The translations under genes were made by a program, and so were the position numbers. DNA of 18,251 nucleotides from DATKCJ01 sp035513275 (lineage in GTDB: Bacteria > Verrucomicrobiota > Verrucomicrobiia > Opitutales > Opitutaceae): assembly GCA_035513275.1 (NCBI GenBank), contig DATKCJ010000196.1:1-18251 (forward strand), written 5' to 3'. The notes under the pieces were generated by a model. That model saw only the letters and a program-made list of their open reading frames with translations, ran no database searches and had not been told where the DNA came from. Positions 1-6,673 of the stretch are shown here, in pieces; position 1 is the first letter of the stretch, and the number at the start of each line of letters is the position of its first letter.

Positions 1-1
1 C

Positions 2-757
2 TTCTTCTGCAACCTCACCGGCACGTCCCACGATGGATGGGTGGCACCCGGCCGAACCGCGAGGTCAGCGGTGTTGCTCGATCCTGTGAGTGGTCGCGAA
101 GGCGCCGCGGCGCTTCGCACGGGCGGCGGTGGCGCGACCGAAGTCATGCTGCAACTCGCACCAGGCGAGTCGCTGATCCTGCGGACCGACAACAGCGGGC
201 AATACGCAGCGCACACGCCGTGGACCTACCTCGCACCCGCCGGTGACGGCGTGCCGATCCAGGGGACGTGGAACGTCGAGTTCCTGAAAGGCGGACCTGA
301 ACTGCCGCCCGCGTTTTCGACGGAGACACTCGGTTCATGGACGTCGGCCAGCGCGGCCGTCGAATCGTTTGCAGGCACGGCACGTTACAAAATCGAGTTT
401 GAGAAACCCGCGGGCGACGCCGACGACTGGATTCTCGATCTCGGTGACGTGCGCGAGAGCGCGCGCGTGCGATTGAATGGCGAGGAGATCGCAATCGCGT
501 GGAGCCTGCCTTTTCGCGTGCGCGTCGGCGCGCATCTGCGGGCGGGACGCAATGTGCTCGAACTCGACGTCACGAACCTCGCCGCAAACCGGATTCGCGA
601 CATGGATCGCCGCAAGGTGGACTGGAAGATCATGCACGAGATCAATTTTGTGAACATTCACTACAAGCCGTTTGATGCGTCAGAGTGGGCCTTGACGCCC
701 TCCGGACTTCTCGGCCCCGTGGTGCTTGTGCCCATGCGCAATCTCGACCCGAAGTGA
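2..757 (+). CDS. GH106 alpha-L-rhamnosidase, C-terminal part (5' end outside window)
   Basis: The frame is open from the first bases of the window, so this is the last 251 residues of a longer protein; the internal GTG at 41 is not a real start. The visible part has the usual end of the GH106 family: a strand-rich segment (DGWVAPGRTARSAVLLDP, then EVMLQLAPGESLILRT), followed by a jelly-roll sugar-binding domain of GH2 type (WILDLGDVRESARVRLNGEE, then LELDVTNLAANRIRDMDRR) and the closing SGLLGPVVLVPM. GH106 enzymes release terminal L-rhamnose from plant glycans and are usually exported. The catalytic domain is not in the window, so activity cannot be checked. The stop overlaps the next gene's GTG start by four bases, which points to cotranscription with the esterase. 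Release of rhamnose fits the catabolic genes downstream. Family assignment is from recalled sequence patterns. Confidence 0.85.
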   Translation, partial: FFCNLTGTSHDGWVAPGRTARSAVLLDPVSGREGAAALRTGGGGATEVMLQLAPGESLILRTDNSGQYAAHTPWTYLAPAGDGVPIQGTWNVEFLKGGPELPPAFSTETLGSWTSASAAVESFAGTARYKIEFEKPAGDADDWILDLGDVRESARVRLNGEEIAIAWSLPFRVRVGAHLRAGRNVLELDVTNLAANRIRDMDRRKVDWKIMHEINFVNIHYKPFDASEWALTPSGLLGPVVLVPMRNLDPK

Positions 758-1665
758 AACTCCTGCACATTGCGCTCATGACACTCCCGATACTCGCCGG
801 CGCAGCGCCAGCCGACCGCACCTCGTTTCCTCTCTGGCCGGAAGGCGTCCCCAGCGCGAAGTCCAGTGCCTCACCGGAAATGCTCGAGGATGGCCGGCAC
901 TCAAACGTCCACGAACCCACCCTCACCTACATCGCACCTGCCGTCGACAAGCCAAACGGCACTGCGGTCGTGATCGCGCCGGGCGGCGGCTACTCAAGAC
1001 TCTCGACGGAACGCGAGGGCATTCAATACGCGAACTGGCTGAGCACGCTCGGCGTGACGAGCTTCGTGCTTAAAAACCGCCTGCAGGAATTCGGCCACCC
1101 GGCGCCTTTGCAGGACATGCTGCGCGCGATCCGGATCGTGCGATCGCGCGCCGCGGAGTTTGGGATCGACCCGAAACGCATCGGCGCGATGGGCAGCTCC
1201 GCCGGCGGACACCTCGCAGCGTCGGCCGGCACACTGTTCGATCTCCCTGAAGGGAGGACAGGCGCAAAGCACGATGCAGTCAGCGGCCGGCCGGATTTTC
1301 TGATCCTCATGTATCCAGTGATCACGATGCGCGATCCCGCAGCCCACGCCGGTTCGCGCGAGGCATTGCTCGGCGCGAACCCGACCGAAGCGATGCTACT
1401 TCTCGCGTCGCTCGACGAGCAAGTTACCACGGCGACGCCACCGACGCTCCTCATCCACACCCAGGAAGACGCATCGGTGCCGGTTGAGAACAGTATCCTC
1501 TTCTTCCAGGCGCTCACTCGTGCGGGCGTGCCGGCCGAGATGTATCTCTTCGAGAAAGGCGAACACGGCATGGGCATGCGCGCCGGACTCGGCACCGCTT
1601 CCGAATGGCCGAAGCGCGCCGAGGAGTGGCTGCGTGCACGAGGCCTCTTGGATCGAGGGAAGTAG
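754..1665 (+). CDS. Secreted alpha/beta-hydrolase, probable carbohydrate acetylesterase
   Basis: A 303-residue protein with an N-terminal signal peptide (MKLLHIALMTLPILAGAAPA), so it is exported. The fold is the lipase/acetylxylan-esterase type alpha/beta-hydrolase: oxyanion-hole region APGGGYS at about 76-81, nucleophile elbow GSSAG with Ser149, probable Asp239 in QEDASVP and His271 in GEHGMG. The GTG start at 754 is chosen because it overlaps the rhamnosidase stop (GTGA) and starts exactly at the signal peptide; an upstream in-frame extension to 685 would lie inside the rhamnosidase gene. Related proteins beside plant-glycan hydrolases are usually annotated as acetylxylan esterases. Next to a rhamnosidase, a role in deacetylating a rhamnose-bearing polysaccharide (for example a pectic one) is a reasonable inference, but the substrate is not shown by the sequence. 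Confidence 0.85.
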   Translation: MKLLHIALMTLPILAGAAPADRTSFPLWPEGVPSAKSSASPEMLEDGRHSNVHEPTLTYIAPAVDKPNGTAVVIAPGGGYSRLSTEREGIQYANWLSTLGVTSFVLKNRLQEFGHPAPLQDMLRAIRIVRSRAAEFGIDPKRIGAMGSSAGGHLAASAGTLFDLPEGRTGAKHDAVSGRPDFLILMYPVITMRDPAAHAGSREALLGANPTEAMLLLASLDEQVTTATPPTLLIHTQEDASVPVENSILFFQALTRAGVPAEMYLFEKGEHGMGMRAGLGTASEWPKRAEEWLRARGLLDRGK

Positions 1666-1721
1666 GCGACATCGCAAGGGCCAGGCGCATTGGAGGTTCG
1701 AGTGCGAGTCGCGCCACTTGT

Positions 1722-1827
1722 GAAAGGCGGCACAGGAGTGCCGCACTCCAAGACGCTGTCGCGACATACGAAGCATCGTCCGCCGCGCCACAGGCGCCTT
1801 GGAGTGCGGCAGTCCTCTGCCGCTTTC
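1722..1827. repeat. REP-like long inverted repeat in the esterase-regulator gap
   Basis: Two arms of about 42 bases (1722-1763 and 1784-1827) are imperfect reverse complements around a 20-base loop. They share a perfect 14-base core, TGCCGCACTCCAAG at 1739-1752 and its complement at 1798-1811. The left arm also contains a small palindrome of its own (GGAGTGC C GCACTCC, 1736-1750). This is the double-hairpin layout of REP/REPIN elements, which are dispersed through genomes by REP-associated transposases; no transposase gene is here. It probably also separates transcription of the esterase from the regulator. Confidence 0.75.
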
Positions 1828-1876
1828 GGTCAAGGCCTGCCACCCATCCCTCGAATCTGACGTTCCGAATTCGCGG

Positions 1877-1894
1877 ACCGCCGCCTGTGGCGGT
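1877..1894. other. GC-rich hairpin next to the regulator operator
   Basis: ACCGCC (1877-1882) and GGCGGT (1889-1894) form a 6-bp stem with a 6-base loop, ending one base before the AT-rich palindrome. The bases after it (TATATGATTG) have no clear T-tract, so it is only a weak terminator candidate for the upstream pair. It may instead be the flank of the regulatory site. Confidence 0.35.
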
Positions 1895-1895
1895 T

Positions 1896-1917
1896 ATATG
1901 ATTGACCCCAATCATAT
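1896..1917. promoter_or_regulatory. Perfect 9-bp AT-rich inverted repeat, probable operator of the DeoR regulator
   Basis: The arms ATATGATTG and CAATCATAT are exact reverse complements separated by ACCC. The site is AT-rich in very GC-rich surroundings and lies 26 bases before the chosen regulator start, where an autoregulatory operator and promoter would be expected. The left arm contains TATATG, which could overlap a -10 element. No second copy was seen before the other genes of the window, so control of the whole locus from this single site is an inference. Confidence 0.6.
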
Positions 1918-1943
1918 CGTTGGAGCACCCTGCCATCGATACC

Positions 1944-2729
1944 ATGCGTGTTCCCCTGCACATCGTCGAAAGCCGCCGCGAGAAGCTTCGGGGCCTGATC
2001 CGCACCGACGGCTTCCTTCCGGTCGCGGAGATCTGCAGCCGGCTCGACGTGTCGGAGGCGACTGCCCGGCGCGACCTCGTCGCCATCGCGGCCAACGGAC
2101 ACATCACGCGCACCTACGGAGGGGCGCTCGCGGACTACAACGCTTCGTTCGCCTCGCATGGCGAGCGCGCCACGCGCGCGCGCACCGCGAAGGACCGGAT
2201 CGCTGCGGCTGCGCTGTCCGTCTTCCCTGCGACGGGCACGGTGTTTCTCGACGCCGGCACCACGATCTCGGCGCTCACGCGCCTTCTCCTGCGCAAGCGG
2301 CGGGACTTTGCCGGTCTCACCATCGTGACCAACGGCCTGGCTGTGGCCACGCAGCTCGGCGGCGCGCGCGGACTTGAGTTGAACATGCTTGGCGGCACTT
2401 TCCTGCACCGGCAGGCGATCCTGCTTGGCGCGAGCGCGGTGCGCACACTCGCCTCGTGGCAATTCGACGCTGCCTTCCTCGGCGGCGAGGGCATGGACGC
2501 GGGCGGTATCTCCAACTCGCACGCCGAGGTCGCCGCATTCCAGCGCGCTGTGCTCCGGCGGTGCTCGAATTCCTATTTCTGCCTCGATGTCTCCAAGCTC
2601 GGCCGTGCGACGCCCCACCGTGTTGCCGGCTGGAAGGACCTCGGCAAACTAATCACCGATGCGACGCCCGCGCAGCTCGCATCGGCCGGGATCCCTTTGA
2701 AAGGCTCACACCTCGTTTCCGCAAAGTAG
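1944..2729 (+). CDS. DeoR-family transcriptional regulator (rhamnose locus)
   Basis: A 261-residue protein of normal DeoR length. Residues about 13-61 form the DeoR winged helix-turn-helix (RREKLRGLIRTDGF, LDVSEATARRDLVAIAANG, then the typical TYGGA). The rest is the DeoR sensor domain that binds sugar phosphates, with FLDAGTT (101-107), IVTNGLAVA, LNMLGGTF and LDVSKLGR. Known family members are mostly repressors released by a phosphorylated sugar; rhamnulose-1-phosphate is the likely effector here, and DeoR-type RhaR regulators are known in rhamnose loci of other bacteria. The ATG at 1944 is preferred over an in-frame TTG at 1902 because the TTG lies inside the palindrome 1896-1917. No good Shine-Dalgarno is seen. 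The gene is 59 bases upstream of rhaEW on the same strand, so it may be cotranscribed with it. Confidence 0.9.
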   Translation: MRVPLHIVESRREKLRGLIRTDGFLPVAEICSRLDVSEATARRDLVAIAANGHITRTYGGALADYNASFASHGERATRARTAKDRIAAAALSVFPATGTVFLDAGTTISALTRLLLRKRRDFAGLTIVTNGLAVATQLGGARGLELNMLGGTFLHRQAILLGASAVRTLASWQFDAAFLGGEGMDAGGISNSHAEVAAFQRAVLRRCSNSYFCLDVSKLGRATPHRVAGWKDLGKLITDATPAQLASAGIPLKGSHLVSAK

Positions 2730-2788
2730 CGGCGAAGTTTTCCTCCCTCTTACACTCACTCTCACACTCACTCTCACATTCATCGATC
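2719..2788 (+). promoter_or_regulatory. Pyrimidine-rich leader with tandem repeat before rhaEW
   Basis: The gap between the regulator and rhaEW has almost no purine run that could be a Shine-Dalgarno. It contains ACACTCACTCTC twice in perfect tandem (2752-2763, 2764-2775) and a degraded third copy (ACATTCATC) just before ATG 2789. Similar CACTCACT tracts precede two other genes of the locus. A short CCGC/GCGG hairpin (2719-2732) spans the regulator's TAG. The function is unknown; translation initiation by an unstructured pyrimidine leader is an inference. Confidence 0.45.
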
Positions 2789-4981
2789 ATGAGCACTTAC
2801 AAATACGTCAACTATACCTGGGACGACGCAAAGGCCGCGTCGCTCGATCCGGTCGGCCGGCTCGTCTACCGCTCCAACATTCTCGGCGCCGACCTGCGCA
2901 TCACAAACACGGGCGGCGGCAATACGTCGTCGAAGATCACCGGCAAGGATCCGCTCACCGGCGGCTCCGTGGACGTGCTCTGGGTGAAAGGCTCCGGCGG
3001 CGACCTGCGCACGAGCACGCGGGAGAACTTTTCATCGCTCTACCAGCAGAAGCTGCTCGACCTGCAGAAGCTCTATGCGGCGCGCGCCGACAAGGGACTC
3101 AAGTCCGCAGCGGAGGACGACATGGTCGGCATGTATACGCACGCGACTTTCAACCTGAACCCGCGCGCCTCGTCGATCGACACGCCGCTGCACTCATTCC
3201 TCATGGGCAGGCACGTCGACCACATGCACCCGAATGCGGTCATTGCGATCGCCGCCTCGGCCAACTGCGAGAAACTCACGCAGGAAATCTTCGACGGCCG
3301 GATGGCCTACGTGCCGTGGATGCGCCCGGGTTTCGAACTCGGCCTCGCGATGCAGGAAATCGAGCGAAAGCAGCCGGGCGTGCGCGCCATCATGATGGGC
3401 CAGCATGGTTTCATTTCGTGGGCAGACGACGACAAGAAGTGCTACGCCGACACGCTCGCCTTCATCGAGACGGCATCGGCCTTCATCGAGGACAAATACG
3501 CAGCCAAGGGCGGCGACGCCGCGGCGTTCGGCGGCGCGAAATACAAATCGCTCGATCCCCTGAAGCGCGCGGCGACGTTCGCTGCGATCCTTCCGTGGCT
3601 CCGCGGTCGCGTTTCAGTCGAGAAGCGTTTTATCGGTACCGTGCAGGACGATGAGAAGATCCTGCGCTTCGTGAACTCACACGACGCACCACGGCTCGCC
3701 GAACTCGGCACGAGCTGCCCCGATCATTTTCTGCGCACGAAGATCAAGCCGCTCTACGTCGATTGGAATCCGCAGTCCGAGGACGCCGCATCGCTGAAGG
3801 CCAAGCTCACCGCCGGCCTCGAGAAATACCGCCAGGACTACGCGGCCTACTACGTGCGGTGCAAACACCCGAACTCCCCTGCGATGCGCGACCCGAGCCC
3901 GACCGTCGTCCTCATCCCCGGCCTAGGCATGATCGCGTGGGGCAAGGACAAGTCCGAGAGTCGCGTCACCGCTGAGTTCTACAACTGCGCGGTCGAGGTC
4001 ATGCGCGGCGCCGAGGCGATCGACAAATACATCGCGCTGCCGCAACAGGAGGCGTTCGACATCGAGTATTGGCTCCTTGAGGAAGCGAAGCTCAAGCGCA
4101 TGCCCGCCGAAAAGGAACTCGCGCGGCAGGTTATCGTCGTCATCGGCGCCGGCTCCGGCATCGGCAAGGAGACCGCGCATCGCCTCGTGAAGGAAGGCGC
4201 GCACATCGTGTGCGTTGATCTAAACGCCGCCGCCGCCAACGCGACCGCGAAGGAGATCACCGACAAATACGGCCCCGGCATCGGCGTCGCAGGCACGGGG
4301 ATTTCCAACTGCGGCCCGGCGATCGGCCTCGCCGCGAACATCACGGACCGCGCGAGCATCCGCGCGATGCTCGATCAGGTCGCACTCGCCTACGGCGGCT
4401 TCGATTCGATCTGCGTGACCGCGGGGATCTTCGTGCCGAGCGACACGAGCGGACACATACCCGACGACAAGTGGGCGCTCACGTTCAACATCAACGTCAC
4501 AGGCAGCTACCTAGTCGGCGACGAAGCGGCGAAGACCTGGAAGGAGCAGGACCTGCGCGGCAACCTTGTGCTCACCACATCGGCCAACGCGGTCGTCTCA
4601 AAGAAAGGCTCGCTCGCCTACGACACTTCGAAGGCCGCGGCCAACCACCTTGTGCGAGAGCTTGCGATCGAGCTGGCGCCGCTGGTGCGCGTAAACGGCG
4701 TCGCACCCGCGACTGTCGTGCAGGGCTCGGCGATGTTTCCGCGCGATCGCGTGATCGGCTCGCTCGCGAAATACAGCATTCCCTACACCGATGACGAGGC
4801 AACCGACTCGCTCGTGAAGAAGCTGGCGCAGTTCTACGCAGATCGCACCCTGACGAAGTCGCCAATTACGCCCGCCGATCAGGCAGAGGCGTATTTCCTG
4901 CTCGTCTCGAAGCGCCTCAGCAAGACCACCGGCCAGGTCATCACTGTCGACGGCGGCCTGCATGAGGGCTTTCTCCGCTGA
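2789..4981 (+). CDS. rhaEW: Bifunctional rhamnulose-1-phosphate aldolase / L-lactaldehyde dehydrogenase
   Basis: A 730-residue fusion. Residues about 20-400 are a class II aldolase domain: substrate loop NTGGGNTSSK (40-49), zinc-ligand region HVDHMHPN with His145/His147, and GQHG with His206. Residues about 445-730 are a short-chain dehydrogenase: NAD-binding GAGSGIG (453-459), NINV with Asn568, Ser598 and the catalytic Tyr611-x3-Lys615 (YDTSK). This is the known RhaEW/YuxG arrangement, which splits L-rhamnulose-1-phosphate to dihydroxyacetone phosphate and L-lactaldehyde and oxidises the latter to L-lactate. ATG 2789 is the start expected for the family; the open frame further upstream overlaps the regulator gene in another frame and is spurious. 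It probably heads the run rhaEW-rhaB-isomerase-aldolase-rhaA. Its stop codon sits in the loop of a perfect hairpin. Function is well supported by both domain signatures and neighbours. Confidence 0.95.
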   Translation: MSTYKYVNYTWDDAKAASLDPVGRLVYRSNILGADLRITNTGGGNTSSKITGKDPLTGGSVDVLWVKGSGGDLRTSTRENFSSLYQQKLLDLQKLYAARADKGLKSAAEDDMVGMYTHATFNLNPRASSIDTPLHSFLMGRHVDHMHPNAVIAIAASANCEKLTQEIFDGRMAYVPWMRPGFELGLAMQEIERKQPGVRAIMMGQHGFISWADDDKKCYADTLAFIETASAFIEDKYAAKGGDAAAFGGAKYKSLDPLKRAATFAAILPWLRGRVSVEKRFIGTVQDDEKILRFVNSHDAPRLAELGTSCPDHFLRTKIKPLYVDWNPQSEDAASLKAKLTAGLEKYRQDYAAYYVRCKHPNSPAMRDPSPTVVLIPGLGMIAWGKDKSESRVTAEFYNCAVEVMRGAEAIDKYIALPQQEAFDIEYWLLEEAKLKRMPAEKELARQVIVVIGAGSGIGKETAHRLVKEGAHIVCVDLNAAAANATAKEITDKYGPGIGVAGTGISNCGPAIGLAANITDRASIRAMLDQVALAYGGFDSICVTAGIFVPSDTSGHIPDDKWALTFNINVTGSYLVGDEAAKTWKEQDLRGNLVLTTSANAVVSKKGSLAYDTSKAAANHLVRELAIELAPLVRVNGVAPATVVQGSAMFPRDRVIGSLAKYSIPYTDDEATDSLVKKLAQFYADRTLTKSPITPADQAEAYFLLVSKRLSKTTGQVITVDGGLHEGFLR

Positions 4982-4992
4982 AGCGGAGAAAG
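4969..4992 (+). terminator. Perfect hairpin centred on the rhaEW stop codon
   Basis: CTTTCTCCGCT (4969-4979) and AGCGGAGAAAG (4982-4992) are exact reverse complements, only two bases apart, with the TGA stop (4979-4981) in the middle. No T-tract follows, so this is not a classic intrinsic terminator. It may act in partial termination, RNA processing or 3'-end protection. Its right arm can instead pair with 5118-5131 downstream. Confidence 0.45.
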
Positions 4993-5131
4993 AACCTCCA
5001 AGGACCAAGCTCCAACATCCAGGGAAAGTTCAATAGCCAGCAGGCAAAGCATGACATTCCGATTTCCTCGCCCTCGTTGTTTAGGTATTCTCTGGAGCTT
5101 GGTTGTTGGAGCTTGGAGCTTCTCTCTCCGC
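4983..5131. repeat. Long imperfect inverted repeat between rhaEW and rhaB
   Basis: Positions 4983-5022 and 5092-5131 are reverse complements at 31 of 40 positions without gaps, around a 69-base loop. The arms are built from variants of 'AGCTCCAAC' and 'AAGCTCCAAG', which look like a dispersed repeat rather than unique sequence. The right arm ends three bases before the rhaB GTG, so a folded element would put the start codon at the base of the stem. Confidence 0.65.
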
Positions 5132-5133
5132 AC

Positions 5134-6576
5134 GTGAGCAAATCGAAACATTCCATCAGTTGCGCCGCCGTCGACCTCGGCGCCACGAGCGGACGCGTCA
5201 TCCTCGGGACCTGGTCGCGCGACAAACTCGCCCTGCGCGAGGTGCATCGGTTCCAAAACGCCTTTTCGTCGGTCGGCGGTCACGACTACTGGGACACCGC
5301 CGGCTTGTGGACGCAGATCAAGACGGGCCTCGTGAAGGCGCAGGCCGCCGCGAAGGGCAGGCTCGCCTCCGTCGGCGTCGACACCTGGGGCGTCGACTAC
5401 GTGCTCGTCGACGACACAGGCCGGATCGTTTTCCCCGCGCACGCCTATCGTGACGCGCGCACGCAGCCGGGCCTCAAGCGCCTCGCCAACACGCGCGCCG
5501 CTCTCGAACGCGTCTACGCTGCAACCGGAATCCCGAACGTCTTCTACAATTCCAGCCTTCAACTCGCCGAGACCGTCGCGAGCTGTCCCGCGATCGAGGA
5601 TCTCGCCACGCGCTGCCTCTTTCTCCCGGACTACTTCAATTTCCTCCTCAGTGGCCGGATGGAGAACGAGTTCACGATATCGAGCACGTCGCAGCTCATC
5701 GACGTGCGCTCGACCGGATGGTCACGCGCCGCACTCGACTACTTCCGCATTCCCCCGCTCTGGTTCACCGATCCGATCCTCGCCGGCACGAAGCTCGGCA
5801 AAGTGAGCGCGCTGCCCGAACTCGCCGGCGTCAAGGTTGTCGCCGTGCCCGGCCACGACACCGCATGCGCCTACGATGCGATGCCGGCCGATCCCGCTGG
5901 GGACGATCTCTACATCAGCTCCGGCACGTGGTCGCTAGTCGGTTTCGAGAGTGACACACCCGTCCTCGGTCCCGAGGCGCTGGCCGCGCGCATCTCCAAC
6001 GAGCGCACCGGCGATGGCCGCTACCGTCCGCTCACGAACGTGATCGGACTGTGGCTCCTTGAACAGACGATGAAGGATTTCGCGGCCCGCCCGAAGTCTG
6101 ATGCTGAGTGGGCGAGACTCATCAGGGCCTCCTCCCTTCTCCCTCCTCCCTTCTCCCTTTTGGACGTCACCGACCCGGCATTCACCAATCCGCCATCGAT
6201 GCGCGCGGCGATCGACGCGCAACTGAAGCGGCGCGGCCTCAAAGTCCCGCGCGACCTGCCTTCCTACACGCGACTCATTTGCGATTCGCTCGGGCGCGGC
6301 CACGCGGATGCGATGCGCGCGTTCGAGCGTCTCTCCGGTCGCACGTTCAAGCGCATCCTCATCGTCGGCGGCGGCTCGAAGAATCGTCTGCTCTGCCAGG
6401 CCACTGCAGACGCCGCCGGCGTGCCTGTCGTCTCGCTTGCCTTGGAAGGCACCGCCGTCGGCAACATCGCGAACCAGCTCATCGCGCTGCGCGCCGTTAA
6501 AAATCTCGCCGCATTCCGCGCGCATCTCGCCCGCCAAATCAAACAGACAGTCTACAGCCCTGCGTCGTTCTCTTAA
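5134..6576 (+). CDS. rhaB: Rhamnulokinase (FGGY kinase)
   Basis: A 480-residue sugar kinase, close to the usual rhamnulokinase length. Visible signatures are the phosphate-binding DLGATSGR (14-21), GVDTWGVDYVLVD (81-93, typical of RhaB), the catalytic Asp242 in GHDTACAYDA, SSGTWSLVG (262-270) and the C-terminal adenosine-binding LIVGGGSKNRLL (409-420). It phosphorylates L-rhamnulose with ATP to L-rhamnulose-1-phosphate, the substrate of the RhaEW protein before it. GTG 5134 is preferred because the frame upstream to 5077 translates the inverted repeat. Residues 333-343 (SSLLPPPFSLL) are encoded by an imported-looking polypyrimidine tandem repeat, in frame and away from the catalytic motifs. 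No Shine-Dalgarno is present; the start is preceded by a CT-rich stretch. Confidence 0.95.
   Translation: MSKSKHSISCAAVDLGATSGRVILGTWSRDKLALREVHRFQNAFSSVGGHDYWDTAGLWTQIKTGLVKAQAAAKGRLASVGVDTWGVDYVLVDDTGRIVFPAHAYRDARTQPGLKRLANTRAALERVYAATGIPNVFYNSSLQLAETVASCPAIEDLATRCLFLPDYFNFLLSGRMENEFTISSTSQLIDVRSTGWSRAALDYFRIPPLWFTDPILAGTKLGKVSALPELAGVKVVAVPGHDTACAYDAMPADPAGDDLYISSGTWSLVGFESDTPVLGPEALAARISNERTGDGRYRPLTNVIGLWLLEQTMKDFAARPKSDAEWARLIRASSLLPPPFSLLDVTDPAFTNPPSMRAAIDAQLKRRGLKVPRDLPSYTRLICDSLGRGHADAMRAFERLSGRTFKRILIVGGGSKNRLLCQATADAAGVPVVSLALEGTAVGNIANQLIALRAVKNLAAFRAHLARQIKQTVYSPASFS
6131..6158 (+). repeat. rhaB: 14-bp polypyrimidine tandem duplication inside rhaB
   Basis: The unit CCTCCCTTCTCCCT occurs twice in perfect tandem (6131-6144, 6145-6158) and is followed by TTTT. 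It is pure C/T on the coding strand, unlike the rest of rhaB. The unit is not a multiple of three, yet the total keeps the frame open. It looks like a slippage-prone or mobile low-complexity insert. Confidence 0.7.
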
Positions 6577-6635
6577 TCGTTATCGTTCTCGTTCTCTCGG
6601 CTCAGGAGATCGAGATTAGGAGAACGAGTAAGATT
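6575..6635. repeat. GTTCTCGTTCTC-type palindromic repeat after rhaB
   Basis: AATCGTTATCGTTCTC (6575-6590) pairs with 6620-6635 at 13 of 16 positions and begins at the rhaB stop codon. The left arm contains short TCGTT repeats. A related element with the same CGTTCTCTCGG core is found at 13314-13362. It may serve as a hairpin at the end of rhaB; no clear T-tract follows. Confidence 0.55.
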
Positions 6636-6640
6636 CCGTC

Positions 6641-6673
6641 CCCTTTCCCTCTCACTCTCACTTTCCCCTTCCG
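6641..6673 (+). promoter_or_regulatory. Polypyrimidine leader before the isomerase-like gene
   Basis: Between the repeat and ATG 6674 the coding strand is nearly all C and T (CTCACTCTCACTTTCCCC at 6651-6668) with no purine-rich ribosome binding site. It resembles the leaders of rhaEW and rhaA. Confidence 0.4.

Noticed and set aside
2752..2775. Possible CRISPR or phase-variation array from the tandem ACACTCACTCTC copies
   Set aside because: There are only two full copies without spacers, and they lie outside the coding sequence; better seen as a pyrimidine leader.
2456..2788. Longer N-terminus for rhaEW from an upstream in-frame start
   Set aside because: It overlaps the regulator gene out of frame and encodes arginine-rich nonsense; the family start fits ATG 2789.
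5077..5133. Longer N-terminus for rhaB
   Set aside because: The extra 19 residues translate the arm of the inverted repeat; FGGY homology begins right after GTG 5134.
6128..6164. Frameshift in rhaB at the polypyrimidine tract
   Set aside because: Kinase motifs are in the same frame before and after the tract, so the gene is intact as written.
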